The notes below the pieces were generated by a model. That model was given only the letters and a program-made list of their open reading frames with translations, did not search any database and was not told the origin of the DNA. This document shows, piece after piece, positions 63,857 through 64,000 of a stretch of 64,000 nucleotides of DNA (positions are counted from its first letter, which is position 1; the number at the start of each line of letters is the position of its first letter). The translations under genes and the position numbers were made by a program. The DNA comes from Laetiporus sulphureus 93-53. Taxonomy: Eukaryota; Basidiomycota; Agaricomycetes; Polyporales; Laetiporaceae. The stretch lies in assembly GCF_001632365.1 (NCBI RefSeq), contig NW_024468510.1:2153750-2217749 (forward strand). The letters are read 5' to 3'.

Positions 63857-64000
63857 GTGCGATTTGGCTTGCGAACAGAATTGCAACATGTACAATGTTA
63901 GGGTGCTTGACCTGGTTCAAAAAAGGCTGCCTCTCGGAACAGCGTGATTGATAATACAATCCCGCGGGGGGTCAAACAGTGACGGTGTACCATAGCCTTA
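63857..64000. other. Right window edge, no gene seen
   Basis: 3' flank of the DUF6593 gene. Confidence 0.4.

Overview
The window looks like genomic DNA of a filamentous basidiomycete, most likely a wood- or litter-decaying agaricomycete. Genes are split by many short GT-AG introns of about 50-80 bases (a few GC-AG). The proteins recognised (GH3 and GH79 glycosidases, a heme-thiolate peroxygenase, a MARVEL membrane protein, DUF6593, an F-box/leucine-rich protein and a WD40 protein with the basidiomycete-type N-terminal region) fit that group. I saw no rRNA, tRNA, CRISPR or bacterial-type operon structure. Assignments were made by reading the sequence and from family knowledge; no database search was run.

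Layout. 1-3885: left arm of a large inverted duplication, with a RuvB-like 1 AAA+ ATPase gene (minus strand) and a dead 5' piece of a HAP5/NF-YC gene. 4296-7638: secreted GH3 beta-glucosidase. 8189-8984: four-helix MARVEL-type protein. 9.6-12.4 kb: two tandem paralogous hypothetical genes. 12666-14138: 2OG-Fe(II) oxygenase. 14.2-19.3 kb: gene-poor, with a tandem array of about 260 bp units. 19315-20935 and 26483-27625: two paralogous two-finger C2H2 regulators, with a probably decayed gene between them. 29242-32008: WD40 protein. 32892-34859: GH79 glycosidase. 35.8-54.2 kb: four copies of a UROD/MetE-like (cobalamin-independent methionine synthase-like) gene, one an obvious pseudogene, interrupted by a SET-domain gene and an unspecific peroxygenase gene. 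The last two copies lie in a tandem segmental duplication whose unit ends in decayed F-box gene pieces. 56.3-58.0 kb: F-box protein. 58042-58982 and 59182-60977: intact head-to-head HAP5/NF-YC and RuvB-like 1 genes, the right arm of the inverted duplication, which runs to 62735. 63092-63856: DUF6593 protein.

The clearest structural story is duplication. A chromatin/transcription gene pair (HAP5 with RVB1) flanks about 55 kb of accessory genes in inverted orientation. The outer roughly 2 kb of each arm appears base-identical, while the rest has diverged, with a sharp boundary inside an RVB1 exon. Inside the interval, MetE-like genes have multiplied and decayed. GH3, GH79 and the peroxygenase point to plant cell-wall or aromatic-compound breakdown. 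No single pathway links all the genes.
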